Shown here: piece by piece, positions 25,442-34,903 of the stretch
How the letters are laid out: the number at the start of each line of letters is the position of its first letter
How positions within the stretch are numbered: the stretch's first letter is position 1
Source: Massilia polaris
GTDB taxonomy: Bacteria; Pseudomonadota; Gammaproteobacteria; Burkholderiales; Burkholderiaceae_D
Assembly: GCF_012927275.1 (NCBI RefSeq)
Contig: NZ_JABBGG010000004.1
Coordinates: 248,001-312,000 of the forward strand
Length of the DNA: 64,000 nucleotides
Direction of reading: 5' to 3'
Program-made: the position numbers and the translations under genes
Notes under the pieces: model-generated
Told to the model about the DNA's origin: nothing
Databases searched by the model: none
What the model saw: only the letters and a program-made list of their open reading frames with translations

Positions 25442-27286
25442 TCAGATCTCGAGGATGACGGCGGTTTTGGCCGGCAGCGTGAGGGCGGTGTCGAGCGCAT
25501 AGCTCTTGCCGGTGATGACGTCGACGCCAGACTTCACGCCCTTGAGCATCTCATTGAAGCGCGCGGTCGGCAGCACGGCGTCCTTCGCGCCCTTGTTCAG
25601 CGCCACCATGACCTTCTTCTGGCCGTCATAGCGGAAGTAGACGTAGGTGCCGTGCTCCGCGCCGAAGTGCATGGTCTTCCCGTGATGGATGACCGGCTGC
25701 GACTTGCGCCAGTTGACCAGCTTTTTGACGAATGCCTGCGCCTCGCGCTGCGGCGAAGTCAGGCCTTCGCCGGTAAAGGCATTGACCTTGTCGCCGGCCC
25801 AGCCGCCCGGGAAATCTTCGCGGTAGCTGGCGTCGTTGCGCGCGCCGGTGGCGCTGGTCATCAGCACCTCGGACCCGTAATAGAACTGCGGGATGCGCGG
25901 CATCGTCATCACGAACGCGAGATTGATCTTGTACAGGCCGAGGTCTTCGCCGACTACGCTGAACAGGCGCGAGATGTCGTGGTTGCCTTCGAACAGGACC
26001 AGGCTGCCGGCGTCCGGATACAGGTAATCCTGCGACAGCGTTTCATATACGTCGGTGAAGCCGGTGTCCTTGCTGGCCAGCGCGCTGCGCATCGCTTCGG
26101 CCATCGGGAAGTCCATCAGGCTTGGCAGGGAGCTGGTGTAGCCGTCGAAGTTGACCTTGCCCTTCTGCCAGCGCGACACCACCGCCGGCGACTTGTGCCA
26201 TTCCTCGCCGACCATGTTCAGCTGCGGGTACTCGGCCATCAGGCGGCGCGTATATTCGGTCAGGAAGGCGCTGTCGGAGTAGCCGTAGGTGTCGATGCGA
26301 AGGCCCGACAGGCCGGCGTATTCGATCCACCAGATATTGTTCTGGATGAGGTAATTGGCGACCAGCGGATTGGTCTGGTTCATGTCGGGCATCCCGTCGG
26401 AGAACCAGCCGGTGGTGAAATTGGCGCCGTCCTCTTTCGATGCGTACGGATCCTGGACAGCGACGCGATGATGCATGGTCGGGACGAATTTGCCGCCATG
26501 GTTGGTCCAGTCGGGCGTCGGCATATCCTTCATCCACCAGTGGCCAAGGCCGATATGCGACAGCACGACGTCCTGGATCATGCCGATGCCTTTTTTGCGC
26601 GCCTCCTGCGTCAGCTTGCGGTAATCCTCGTTGGTGCCGTAGCGCGCGTCGACCTTGTAATGATCGGTGGCCGCGTAGCCGTGGTACGAGTAGGCCGGCA
26701 TGTCGTTCTCGACGAGCGGGGTCGGCCAGATCTGCGTGAAGCCCATGCCGGCGATGTAATCGAGGCTGTTCAGGACTCCCTTCAGGTCGCCGCCGTGGCG
26801 CCCGCCGCCATTGGCGCGATTGAGCTTGTCGGCCATCGGTGTCAAGCTGTCGTTGGACGGGTCGCCGTTGGCGAAGCGGTCAGGCATGATCTGGTAGATC
26901 GCGTCGGTGCTGTTGAAGCCTGCGCGCGCGGCCGATCCTTTTTCGCGCGCCAGCAGCTGGTAGCCGTACCTGACGGTGTCGGCGCCGTCCTTGAACGTGA
27001 TGTCGAATTTGCCGGGCGCCGTGGCCGGGTCGATGACCAGGTCGACGAACAGGTAGTTCTTGTTGGCGACGCGGGTGACCGATGCGATGCGCACGCCAGG
27101 GTAGCTGATTGCCGGTTCGAGGTTCGCGATCTGCTTACCGTGCACCATCAGCTGCACCTTCTTCTCCTGCATGCCGGCCCACCAGAACGGCGGCTCCATG
27201 TGATCGATGCGGTAGTCCTTCGCAGCGGCGAGGCCGGGTACCATGAATGCGCTTGCAGCCAGCAGGGAAAGGGTAATGCACTTCAT
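25442..27286 (-). CDS. Exported cyclomaltodextrinase/neopullulanase-like GH13 enzyme (SusA-like)
   Basis: A 614-residue GH13 glycosidase with signal peptide (ends GLAAA) and an N-terminal beta-sandwich typical of cyclomaltodextrinases. The catalytic triad is visible: nucleophile Asp in GLRIDTYGYSD, acid/base Glu in MVGEEWH and the third Asp in FEGNHDISR. The conserved DRFANGDPSND calcium region and QIMPDRF start are present. It cleaves maltodextrin, cyclodextrin or pullulan in the periplasm. It sits 10 bases before the next glycosidase gene and 15 bases after the malK-like gene. Confidence 0.9.
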   Translation of the reverse strand: MKCITLSLLAASAFMVPGLAAAKDYRIDHMEPPFWWAGMQEKKVQLMVHGKQIANLEPAISYPGVRIASVTRVANKNYLFVDLVIDPATAPGKFDITFKDGADTVRYGYQLLAREKGSAARAGFNSTDAIYQIMPDRFANGDPSNDSLTPMADKLNRANGGGRHGGDLKGVLNSLDYIAGMGFTQIWPTPLVENDMPAYSYHGYAATDHYKVDARYGTNEDYRKLTQEARKKGIGMIQDVVLSHIGLGHWWMKDMPTPDWTNHGGKFVPTMHHRVAVQDPYASKEDGANFTTGWFSDGMPDMNQTNPLVANYLIQNNIWWIEYAGLSGLRIDTYGYSDSAFLTEYTRRLMAEYPQLNMVGEEWHKSPAVVSRWQKGKVNFDGYTSSLPSLMDFPMAEAMRSALASKDTGFTDVYETLSQDYLYPDAGSLVLFEGNHDISRLFSVVGEDLGLYKINLAFVMTMPRIPQFYYGSEVLMTSATGARNDASYREDFPGGWAGDKVNAFTGEGLTSPQREAQAFVKKLVNWRKSQPVIHHGKTMHFGAEHGTYVYFRYDGQKKVMVALNKGAKDAVLPTARFNEMLKGVKSGVDVITGKSYALDTALTLPAKTAVILEI

Positions 27287-27301
27287 CGCGTTCTCCGTCG
27301 A

Positions 27302-28399
27302 TTAGTTGATTCGTCGTTCAGTGGTTGGGTCGAAGAGTACCGCCTTCGACAGGTCGAAGGCCAGCACAATCGGCTTGCCGGGCATGGCGCCGGCGCGGGG
27401 GTGGGTGCGGCAGGTAATGCGTGCGCCGTTGACGTGCGCAAAGGCCAGCGTATCGGGCCCGGTCGGCTCGATCATCTCGATCGTTACCTGGACTTCGCCC
27501 GGCAGGTGGGTTCCGGCACGTGCGCCGCCTGCGTCGGTAATGTGCTCGGGGCGTATGCCGAGCACCACCTCGCGCCCGCCGGCCACTCCCGCCAGGTGGG
27601 ACGGCAGCGGCAGCATCGTCGTCGCGCCGCCGTGCTCGATGGCGAAGGCGCCGTCGCCGATCCGGCCGCGCAGGAAGTTCATCGATGGCGATCCGATGAA
27701 GCCGGCGACGAACAGGTTAGCGGGATCGTCGTAGATCTCCTGCGGGCTGCCGAACTGCTGCACCACGCCGTCCTTCATCACGGCAATCTTGTCCCCAAGC
27801 GTCATGGCTTCGACCTGGTCGTGCGTGACGTACACGGTGGTGGTGCCGAGGCGCTGGTGCAGCAGCTTGATTTCGGCGCGCATCTCCACGCGCAGCTTGG
27901 CGTCGAGGTTCGACAGCGGCTCGTCGAACAGGAACAGGGCAGGGTTGCGCGCGATCGCGCGGCCCATCGCGACGCGCTGGCGCTGGCCGCCCGACAGCAT
28001 CGCCGGCTTGCGGTCCAGCAGGTGGGTGATCTGCAGCGTCTCGGCCACGCGCGCCACCGTTTGCGCCTGCTCGGCCTTCGGCACTTTGCGCAGGCCCAGG
28101 CCAAACGAAATGTTCTCGCGCACCGTCATGGTTGGATACAGCGCATACGACTGGAACACCATCGCGATGTCGCGGTCCTTCGGCGCCACGTCGTTGACCA
28201 CGCGCTCGCCGATGCGGATCACGCCGTCGGTGACCGGCTCGAGGCCGGCGATCATGTTAAGCAAGGTCGACTTGCCGCAGCCGGAGCCGCCGACCAGGAT
28301 CAGGAACTCGCCATCGGCGACTTCGATGTCGATGCCTTTCAGGATGTCGGCGCCATTGGGGTAGACCTTGCGCACGTTTTGAATCGATAAACTCGCCAC
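27302..28399 (-). CDS. malK: Sugar ABC transporter ATPase (MalK/UgpC family)
   Basis: A 365-residue ATPase with Walker A (GGSGCGKST), Q-loop, LSGGQ signature, Walker B (LFLFDEPLSNLDA), H-loop (VTHDQVEAM) and a C-terminal regulatory OB-fold region. It energises import through the two permeases encoded just upstream. The GTG start at 28399 has GGAG upstream. Such ATPases often serve several sugar permeases. Confidence 0.9.
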   Translation of the reverse strand: MASLSIQNVRKVYPNGADILKGIDIEVADGEFLILVGGSGCGKSTLLNMIAGLEPVTDGVIRIGERVVNDVAPKDRDIAMVFQSYALYPTMTVRENISFGLGLRKVPKAEQAQTVARVAETLQITHLLDRKPAMLSGGQRQRVAMGRAIARNPALFLFDEPLSNLDAKLRVEMRAEIKLLHQRLGTTTVYVTHDQVEAMTLGDKIAVMKDGVVQQFGSPQEIYDDPANLFVAGFIGSPSMNFLRGRIGDGAFAIEHGGATTMLPLPSHLAGVAGGREVVLGIRPEHITDAGGARAGTHLPGEVQVTIEMIEPTGPDTLAFAHVNGARITCRTHPRAGAMPGKPIVLAFDLSKAVLFDPTTERRIN

Positions 28400-28411
28400 T
28401 CTCTTATCTCC

Positions 28412-29269
28412 TTAACCCTTGACCGCGCCCGCGGTCAGCCCGCGCACGAAGTATTTGCCCGCCACCAGGTACAGGGCGAGCGTCGGCAGCGCGGCGATAA
28501 TCGCGGCGGCCATGTCGACGTTGTATTCCTTGACGCCGGTCGATGTGTTGACCAGGTTGTTCAATGCGACCGTGACCGGTTGCGCATCCGAGCCGCCGAA
28601 CACCACGCCGAACAGGAAGTCGTTCCAGATCTGGGTGAACTGCCAGATGAAGCAGACCATGAAGATCGGCAGCGACAACGGCAGGATGATCCGCCGGTAG
28701 ATCGTGAAGAACCCGGCGCCGTCGATGCGCGCTGCCTTGACCAGTTCTTCCGGCACTGTGACATAGTAATTGCGGAAGAAGAGGGTGGTGAAGGCGAGGC
28801 CGTAGATGATGTGGACGAACACCAGGCCAGGGGTGGTGTTGGCCAGTTCCGCCATGCCGAGCAGGCGCGCCATCGGCAGGATGACCACCTGGAAGGGGAT
28901 GAAGCAGCCGACCATCAGCGCGGTGAACAGCACTTCGGAACCGCGGAAGCGCCAGTGCGCCAGCACGTAGCCATTGACGGAACCGATGGCAGTGGAGATG
29001 AGCACTGCCGGAACCGCCATCGATATCGAGTTCCAGAAGTAGGGCGCCAGCCCGCTGCATTCGGCGCCGGTGCAGGCGCTGCTCCAGGCCTTTGCCCATG
29101 CGGCCGTGGTCGGGGAAAGCGGAAGGTCGAGCAGGTCGCCGGCGCGGATCTGGTCGAGCGTCTTGAACGACGTGGCCAGCATGACGTACAACGGCAGCAG
29201 GTAGTACAGCGCGCACACGGCGAGAAGCAGGTAGACCGCGGCGCGGCCAGGCGACAGTCTAGCGGCCAT
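28412..29269 (-). CDS. gtsC: Sugar ABC transporter permease (GtsC-like)
   Basis: A 285-residue inner-membrane permease with about six membrane segments and the cytoplasmic EAA loop (EELVKAARIDGAGFFTIYRR) that docks on the ATPase. Its sequence and gene order fit the third gene of glucose/mannose-type GtsABC systems. The start overlaps the GtsB-like stop by 11 bases, indicating coupled translation. Confidence 0.85.
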   Translation of the reverse strand: MAARLSPGRAAVYLLLAVCALYYLLPLYVMLATSFKTLDQIRAGDLLDLPLSPTTAAWAKAWSSACTGAECSGLAPYFWNSISMAVPAVLISTAIGSVNGYVLAHWRFRGSEVLFTALMVGCFIPFQVVILPMARLLGMAELANTTPGLVFVHIIYGLAFTTLFFRNYYVTVPEELVKAARIDGAGFFTIYRRIILPLSLPIFMVCFIWQFTQIWNDFLFGVVFGGSDAQPVTVALNNLVNTSTGVKEYNVDMAAAIIAALPTLALYLVAGKYFVRGLTAGAVKG

Positions 29270-30143
29270 GGCGGGTCCCCTTCGTTTCGAGGTACATCAT
29301 CGGCACCAGCACGGCGAGGACGGTGGCCAGCATCATCATGGCCGACGCCGCGCCGAGCGCGAGCTGGCCGCGCGAAAACGCGTACTGGTACATGAATACG
29401 GCCGGCACGGTGGTCGAGGTGCCGGGGCCGCCCGCGGTCAGCGCCATGACGAGGTCGAAGCTTTTGATGGCGATATGGGCGAGGATCAGCAAGGCGCTGA
29501 AGAACACAGGGCGCAGCGAGGGGATGACGATCCGGCGGTAGATGGCAGGCAGGCTCGCGCCATCGACCTGCGCCGCCTTGATGATGCTGTCGTCGACGCC
29601 GCGCAAGCCTGCCAGGAACAGCGCCATCACAAAGCCGGACGACTGCCACACGCCCGCGATGACGACGGTGTAGATTGCCATGTCCGGATCGATCAGCCAG
29701 TCGAAGGTGAAGTTTTCGAAGCCCCAGCCGCGCACCATTTTCTCAAGGCCCAGGCCCGGGTTGAGGATCCACTTCCAGGCGGCGCCGGTCACGATGAACG
29801 ACAAGGCCATCGGATACAGGTAGACGGCGCGCAGCGCGCCTTCGAGGCGGATTTTCTGGTCGAGGAAGATGGCCAGCAGCAGCCCGATCGCCAGGCATGC
29901 GGCGATGAACAACAGGCCGAACACACCGAGGTTGGCGGCGGCGACCCACCAGCGGTCAAGGTCGAACAGCTCGATGTATTTGCCGAAGCCCGCGTACTCG
30001 TAGTTCGGCATCATGCGCGAGGCGGTCAGCGACAGGTAGCCGGTCAGCGCGATGAAGCCGTATACAAATACCAGCGACGCGATGACGGTCGGCGCAAGCA
30101 CGATTCTTGGCAGCCAGCGGTCGGCGAATGCAGATAATCGCAA
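29259..30143 (-). CDS. gtsB: Sugar ABC transporter permease (GtsB-like)
   Basis: A 294-residue permease with six predicted membrane helices and EAA loop (SIIKAAQVDGASLPAIYRR). Segments such as YLYPMALSFIVTGAAWKW and SSGFVMALFLAGLRGVD strongly recall Pseudomonas GtsB. The start appears to be TTG at 30143 with GGAGA seven bases upstream, an unusual start codon. It follows the binding-protein gene after a 106-base gap that holds a palindromic repeat. Confidence 0.83.
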   Translation of the reverse strand: MRLSAFADRWLPRIVLAPTVIASLVFVYGFIALTGYLSLTASRMMPNYEYAGFGKYIELFDLDRWWVAAANLGVFGLLFIAACLAIGLLLAIFLDQKIRLEGALRAVYLYPMALSFIVTGAAWKWILNPGLGLEKMVRGWGFENFTFDWLIDPDMAIYTVVIAGVWQSSGFVMALFLAGLRGVDDSIIKAAQVDGASLPAIYRRIVIPSLRPVFFSALLILAHIAIKSFDLVMALTAGGPGTSTTVPAVFMYQYAFSRGQLALGAASAMMMLATVLAVLVPMMYLETKGTRHGR

Positions 30144-30157
30144 TCAATTTCTCCAAA

Positions 30158-30216
30158 TTCGGGGTCCGTCCCCGGGGACAGACCCCGGGGACGGACCGCG
30201 TCACGCGGACCCCGAA
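30158..30216. repeat. Palindromic GTCCCCGGGGAC repeat between gtsA and gtsB
   Basis: TTCGGGGTCCG (30158-30168) and CGGACCCCGAA (30206-30216) are perfect inverted repeats around internal GTCCCCGGGGAC palindromes. The same core recurs at 47161-47240. In mRNA it would form a very stable stem between the first and second genes of the transporter operon, which could stabilise the upstream binding-protein message. Confidence 0.75.
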
Positions 30217-30249
30217 GTTGAAGTTGCACCACGCGGCGCGGGAAAATGC

Positions 30250-31503
30250 TTATTTGGTGCGCGCGGCTTTGGCGAGCGCGGCCACGGCATCCTTCGAGCT
30301 CATGGTCGAATTCATGAAGCGCGCGATCACGTCCATGATCGCGCCTTGTGCCGCGGAACCAACCGCCATGTTGTGCGCCAGGCTCGGAACGAAACTGCCT
30401 GCCTTGCTGCTGGCGTCCATGTCGGCCATCGATCGCTGGGCGCAGCTGTCGAAACGGGTCTTCGGCACGCCTGCCCTCACCGGGATCGATCCCTTGTTCA
30501 GGCTGAATACTTCCTGGAACTGCGGGCTCATGATGGCGCTGGCCAGCACTTGCTGGGATTTCTGGTCGTCCGCGCCGGGCTTCTGGAACATCAGCATCGA
30601 GTCGATGTTGAAGGTGTAGGCCGCAGCTGTGCCCGGCGCCGGCAGGCACAGGAAGTCGGCGCCGGCCTGCTTGCCGGCGGCGGTGAATTCGCCCTTGGCC
30701 CAGTCGCCCATGAATTGCATGCCGGCTTTGCCGTTGATGATCATCGCAGTGGCGAGGTTCCAGTCGCGTCCGGCGCTGTCGCGGTCGATGTAGGTCTTGA
30801 TGCGCGCCAGCGTGTCGAAGGTCTTGATCATCACCGGGCCGGTCAGCGCCGCCGGGTCGAGCTGCACCAGCGCCTGCTTATAGAAGCCGGCGCCGCCGAC
30901 GCCAAGCGCGACCGATTCGAACAGCGTGGCGTCTTGCCAGGGCTGGCCGCCATGCGCGACCGCGATCATGCCTGCGGCCTTGATCTTGTCGGCGGCGGCG
31001 AAGAATTCGTCGAGGGTGGCGGGCGCGGTGGCGCCGGCTTTCTTCAGCACCGCAGGATTGACCCACAGCCAATTGACGCGGTGAACGTTCACCGGGGCCG
31101 CGACATAGCTGCCCTTGTATTTCATGATGGATGCGACGGCGGGCGGGAGCAGGGCGTCCCACTTTTCGCTCCTTGCGACCGCGTCGATGTTTGCCAGCAC
31201 ACCTTCCTGTCCCCATTCCTGGATCGCCGGACCCTTGACCTGGGCAGCGGTCGGCGCGCCGCCCGACATCACGCGGGCTTTCAGCGCGGTGGCGGCGTTT
31301 TCACCGGCGCCGCCGGCAACCGCGAAGTCCTTCCAGTTGACGCCGCGCGCAGCCAGTGTCTTCTTCAGTTCGGCAATCGAGCGCGCCTCGCCGCCCGAGG
31401 TCCAGTAATGCAGGACTTCGACCTGTGCTGCTTGCGCGGCGCTGCTGGCGCCAAGCGCGGCGGCCGCCATCACGATGAGGGAGGTTAGGGGTAGATGGGT
31501 CAT
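30250..31503 (-). CDS. gtsA: Periplasmic sugar-binding protein (GtsA-like)
   Basis: A 417-residue solute-binding protein with signal peptide (ends AAQAA). The mature start VEVLHYWTSGGEARSIAELK, plus KDFAVAGGAGENAATALKARV and KGPAIQEWG, is characteristic of the GtsA glucose/mannose-binding type, more than of MalE. It delivers sugar to the two permeases downstream. GGAGACAAC precedes the ATG. A TGTAGT-type palindrome lies about 70 bases upstream. It heads a six-gene operon running leftward. Confidence 0.88.
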   Translation of the reverse strand: MTHLPLTSLIVMAAAALGASSAAQAAQVEVLHYWTSGGEARSIAELKKTLAARGVNWKDFAVAGGAGENAATALKARVMSGGAPTAAQVKGPAIQEWGQEGVLANIDAVARSEKWDALLPPAVASIMKYKGSYVAAPVNVHRVNWLWVNPAVLKKAGATAPATLDEFFAAADKIKAAGMIAVAHGGQPWQDATLFESVALGVGGAGFYKQALVQLDPAALTGPVMIKTFDTLARIKTYIDRDSAGRDWNLATAMIINGKAGMQFMGDWAKGEFTAAGKQAGADFLCLPAPGTAAAYTFNIDSMLMFQKPGADDQKSQQVLASAIMSPQFQEVFSLNKGSIPVRAGVPKTRFDSCAQRSMADMDASSKAGSFVPSLAHNMAVGSAAQGAIMDVIARFMNSTMSSKDAVAALAKAARTK

Positions 31504-31572
31504 GTTGTCTCCATGGCGTATCGGTAACGGCTACACATCTTGTGGTGTTTGGCCGCTTCATTTATACGTTGG

Positions 31573-31587
31573 CGTAGTTCGACTACA
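31573..31587. promoter_or_regulatory. HexR-like operator 1 (upstream of gtsA)
   Basis: CGTAGTTCGACTACA at 31573-31587 fits TGTAGTNNNACTACA with one mismatch. It lies 70 bases upstream of gtsA, a plausible promoter position on the minus strand. It is one of six related palindromes in the sugar region. Confidence 0.65.
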
Positions 31588-31816
31588 CCATTTTTTGTCA
31601 TTTAAGCATACTACAGAATGAAAATCCCATCAATGAACCGGGCTAAAAGGCTGGACGGCAGGCCGTGAAGTCCGCTAGTTTTAGTACATCTGGTGCGATG
31701 GACTGCCGAGCAGGGCGTGATGGGGTCCAAATCTCCCGTGTAAACATCGCCGCCCGAGAAAATTTTCGCACTGGAATGGTGCGTTGCGGCGATGAGGTAG
31801 TGCAAAAATGCATAAA

Positions 31817-31831
31817 TGTAGTCGTACTACA
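31817..31831. promoter_or_regulatory. HexR-like operator 2 (upstream of TonB receptor)
   Basis: TGTAGTCGTACTACA at 31817-31831 is a perfect match to the palindrome TGTAGTNNNACTACA, flanked by AT on both sides (17 bp symmetric). It sits 212 bases before the receptor start and 104 bases before the predicted -35 box. Confidence 0.7.
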
Positions 31832-31934
31832 TCACGCGGACTTGATCTCTGTATCAGAAATACAACGCGTTCACCCTACAACTACGGGACTCCTCGGAAA
31901 AATGTGGCATTTTGGTAGTGCGATACAACTGTCG

Positions 31935-31962
31935 TTGACAGTGCATCTAGTTTTAGTACAAA
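31935..31962 (+). promoter_or_regulatory. Predicted sigma-70 promoter of the TonB receptor gene
   Basis: TTGACA at 31935-31940 is a perfect -35 box. TACAAA at 31957-31962, 16 bases later, is a fair -10 box. The second copy of the 14-base direct repeat overlaps the spacer and -10. The leader would be about 75 bases. Confidence 0.5.
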
Positions 31963-32043
31963 ATTATTATGAGCATGTTATGGATCCCGTAAATAAGCTG
32001 CCAAGAAACGGGAATTGTGTAGTACTGATGAACGAGGGGACAA

Positions 32044-34878
32044 ATGAATAAATTAACAAACAAGGCTGGCCAGGTAGCATTCAGGCTGAGCCCAGTGGCA
32101 GCTGGTTGCGCCATTTTCGTTTCGGCAATGGCCACGTCGGCGTTTGCACAAGAGGCAGTTCCGGCAGTTCCGGCCGCTCCAGTCGTCGAGACCGCTGTTG
32201 AAGCGCCGTCGGTTGTGGTCGTTACCGGCATCCGCCAGGGTATCGAGGCCGCGATTTCGATCAAAAAGAACAACAGCTCGATCGTCGAGGCGATTTCCGC
32301 CGAAGACATCGGCAAACTGCCTGACTCGAGCGTGGCTGAATCGATCTCCCGCCTGCCAGGCGTGACCACCCAGCGCAGCCGCGCGTCGGGCAAAGCGGCC
32401 GGCGTCTCCGTGCGCGGCCTGTCGCCTGACTTCAACGGCACATTGCTGAACGGACGCGAAATGGCGTCGACCAGCAATTCGCGCAGCCCTGAATTCGATC
32501 TGTTCCCTTCAGAACTGATGGGTTCGGTACTGATCTACAAGACCCCGGACGCGTCCGTCATCGGCCAGGGCCTGGCCGCGACCATCGACCTGCGCACGGC
32601 GCAGCCGCTCGACTTCGGCAAGCGCGTGATCGCTATCAGCGCCAAGAAGAGCCGCCTCGGCGTCGACGTCGAAGGCGACCTGCCTGAAGGCGATGGCAAG
32701 CGCCTGACCTTCTCGTACATCGACCAGTTCGCCAACCGTACCATTGGCGTGGCCTTCGGCCTGACCAAGTACGAAGAAGAAGGCGGCGCACAAGCCAAGT
32801 TCAACTCGTGGGGCGGCTGGGCGCCGACCCTACCGTACAACGGCCAGCAAGTCGCACTGCCGGGCGGCTTCACCGCTGATACCGAAGTCAACACCCATAA
32901 CCGCGACGGCGCTTTCGCCACGCTGCAATTCCGTCCGAACCGCAATTTCCGTTCGAGTATCGACCTGTTCTACTCGGCCGGCGACGACGGCTACAAGAAG
33001 ACCGGCCTGGAAGGCGCGATCGGCGGCAACGCCAATGGCGCGTACGATCCTGCCGGCGTGCTGCAGAACGTCACCGTGGTCAACGGCGTCGCTGCCTCCG
33101 GCACGCTGACCAACTTCAAGGGCGTGGTGCGTAACCACATCGAGTCGTCCGAAGACGACCTGAAGTCGGTGGGCTGGAACACCGAATGGAAGGCCGGCGA
33201 CTGGACCACCAACGCCGACCTGAGCTATTCGAAAGCGAAGAAGCAGAGCTCGCGTTACGAGACCACCGCAGGCTTGCCTGGCGACGCGACCGCCCTCGAC
33301 ACGATTTCGTGGACCGGTTTTAACGGCGGTAACTTTACCGACGTCGTCTACAAGACCGGCCTGAACTATGCAGACCGCAACGTCGCCAAGCTGACCGACG
33401 TCAACGGCTGGTCCGGTGGCGTCGCATCGCCGCAAGCCGGTTACTTGGCGCTGCCGCACGTTGAAGACACCATCAAGGCGATTCGCCTGACGGGCAAGCG
33501 TTCGATTGAGTTTGGTCCGGTTGAAGCCCTGCAGTTCGGCTACAACTACACGGTCCGCGACAAGGCGCGCACCGGCGAAGAGGGCCGCCTGGTCATCAAG
33601 GGCGGCAATCCGTACGGCACCGCTGCCGTGCCGGGCACCGACACCGTTATCGCCGGTACCACCGGCCTGCCGGTCGTGGCATGGAATCCGCTCGGTTCGC
33701 TGGGCACGATCTATGAACTGGCGCCGAAAGTCGACGCCGACATCCTGAACAAGTTCTGGGACGTCAAGGAAAAGGTCAACACCGCGTACGTCAAGGCTGA
33801 CCTGGACGGTACGCTGGCCGGCTTGTCCTACCGTGGTAATGTAGGCGCCCAGATCGTCCACACCAACCAGACCGGCGGCGGTTACGCCGTCGACCTGGCC
33901 CGATGCACCGGCAACACCGCGGCGACTTGCCCGGCCAAGGCCGTGTCGGAAAGCTCCAGCTATAACGACGTGCTGCCAAGCGCCAACCTGACGTTCGACC
34001 TGAACAATGACCAGCTGCTGCGCGTGGGCGTGGCCAAGGTGCTGTCGCGCGCCAACCTGGATGACCTGCGCGCCAGCAGCAGCGTCTCGATCAACACCAG
34101 CGGTCCGTTCCCGCTGCTGACCGGTTCGGGCGGCAACCCGCAGCTCAAGCCGTTCCGCGCCAAGGCCTTCGACCTGTCGTATGAGAAGTATTTCGGCAAG
34201 AAGGGCTATGTCAGCGTGGCCGGCTTCTACAAGAAACTCGACACCTACATCCTGCGCGCGCCCCGTGCGTTCGACTTTGCCGGCGTCATCACGCCGAGCA
34301 CCCCGCTGCCGCAGACCGGCCCTTACGCCGGCTCGACCGAGGGCCTGCTGACCCAGCCGGTCAACGGCGAAGGCGGCAGCATCCACGGCTTCGAAGTAGC
34401 GCTCAACGTGCCGTTCGAGCTGTTCACGCCTTACCTGGACGGTTTCGGCGCGCTGGTCAACCATTCGGACACCACGTCGAAGGTCACGCTGCCGTCGTTC
34501 GGCTTCGCCAACGTCAGCTTCCCGGCAATGGACATTCCGCTGCCAGGCCTGTCGAAGAAGGTCACCAACCTGCGCGTGTACTACGAGAAGGCTGGCTTCC
34601 AGATCGCTGCCGCAGCGCGCAAGCGTTCGGACTTCCTGGGCGTGGTATCGGACTTCCAGGACAACCAGCAGCTGACCTTCATCAAGGGTGAGACCATCGT
34701 CGACCTGCAGGCGTCGTACGAGTTCCAGACCGGCTACCTGAAGGGCCTGAGCATCTACGCACAGGCGATCAACTGGGGCAAGGAGCCATTCCAGGAGTTC
34801 ACCGTGGACCGCAACTCGGTCACCAACAAGGTGGACACGGGCCGTACCTACTCGCTGGGCATGGGCTACAAGTTCTAA
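32044..34878 (+). CDS. TonB-dependent receptor for maltodextrin-type sugars
   Basis: A 944-residue outer-membrane receptor with signal peptide (ends TSAFA), a TonB-box-like stretch (SVVVVTGIR), a plug domain (SSVAESISRLPGVTTQR, VRGLSPDFNGTLLNGRE) and a long beta-barrel ending in the aromatic residue Phe (YSLGMGYKF). It belongs to the large TonB-dependent receptors that import oligosaccharides in Caulobacter, Xanthomonas and relatives. The substrate is inferred from neighbours: starch and maltodextrin genes on both sides. GAGGGGACAA precedes the ATG. A strong terminator follows. Confidence 0.9.
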   Translation: MNKLTNKAGQVAFRLSPVAAGCAIFVSAMATSAFAQEAVPAVPAAPVVETAVEAPSVVVVTGIRQGIEAAISIKKNNSSIVEAISAEDIGKLPDSSVAESISRLPGVTTQRSRASGKAAGVSVRGLSPDFNGTLLNGREMASTSNSRSPEFDLFPSELMGSVLIYKTPDASVIGQGLAATIDLRTAQPLDFGKRVIAISAKKSRLGVDVEGDLPEGDGKRLTFSYIDQFANRTIGVAFGLTKYEEEGGAQAKFNSWGGWAPTLPYNGQQVALPGGFTADTEVNTHNRDGAFATLQFRPNRNFRSSIDLFYSAGDDGYKKTGLEGAIGGNANGAYDPAGVLQNVTVVNGVAASGTLTNFKGVVRNHIESSEDDLKSVGWNTEWKAGDWTTNADLSYSKAKKQSSRYETTAGLPGDATALDTISWTGFNGGNFTDVVYKTGLNYADRNVAKLTDVNGWSGGVASPQAGYLALPHVEDTIKAIRLTGKRSIEFGPVEALQFGYNYTVRDKARTGEEGRLVIKGGNPYGTAAVPGTDTVIAGTTGLPVVAWNPLGSLGTIYELAPKVDADILNKFWDVKEKVNTAYVKADLDGTLAGLSYRGNVGAQIVHTNQTGGGYAVDLARCTGNTAATCPAKAVSESSSYNDVLPSANLTFDLNNDQLLRVGVAKVLSRANLDDLRASSSVSINTSGPFPLLTGSGGNPQLKPFRAKAFDLSYEKYFGKKGYVSVAGFYKKLDTYILRAPRAFDFAGVITPSTPLPQTGPYAGSTEGLLTQPVNGEGGSIHGFEVALNVPFELFTPYLDGFGALVNHSDTTSKVTLPSFGFANVSFPAMDIPLPGLSKKVTNLRVYYEKAGFQIAAAARKRSDFLGVVSDFQDNQQLTFIKGETIVDLQASYEFQTGYLKGLSIYAQAINWGKEPFQEFTVDRNSVTNKVDTGRTYSLGMGYKF

Positions 34879-34903
34879 GCGACCGGTTTTAAGGTCTACA
34901 ATG

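Larger units (their letters stand above)
31504..32043. promoter_or_regulatory. Divergent promoter region, ABC operon / TonB receptor
   Basis: This 540-base A+T-rich region drives the two main uptake units in opposite directions. It contains two operator-like palindromes, a predicted receptor promoter and an exact 14-base direct repeat (CTAGTTTTAGTACA at 31675-31688 and 31947-31960). The open frame crossing it lacks a convincing start or family and I do not treat it as a gene. Confidence 0.7.

Noticed and set aside
25301-28390. A 1029-codon open frame on the plus strand
   Set aside because: It lies antisense to two well-supported genes (glycosidase and MalK ATPase). Long mirror frames are expected in high-GC DNA, and the translation has no family features.
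31665-32051. Possible 128-residue gene before the TonB receptor
   Set aside because: It crosses the promoter and operator region, has no ribosome-binding site and no recognisable protein features.
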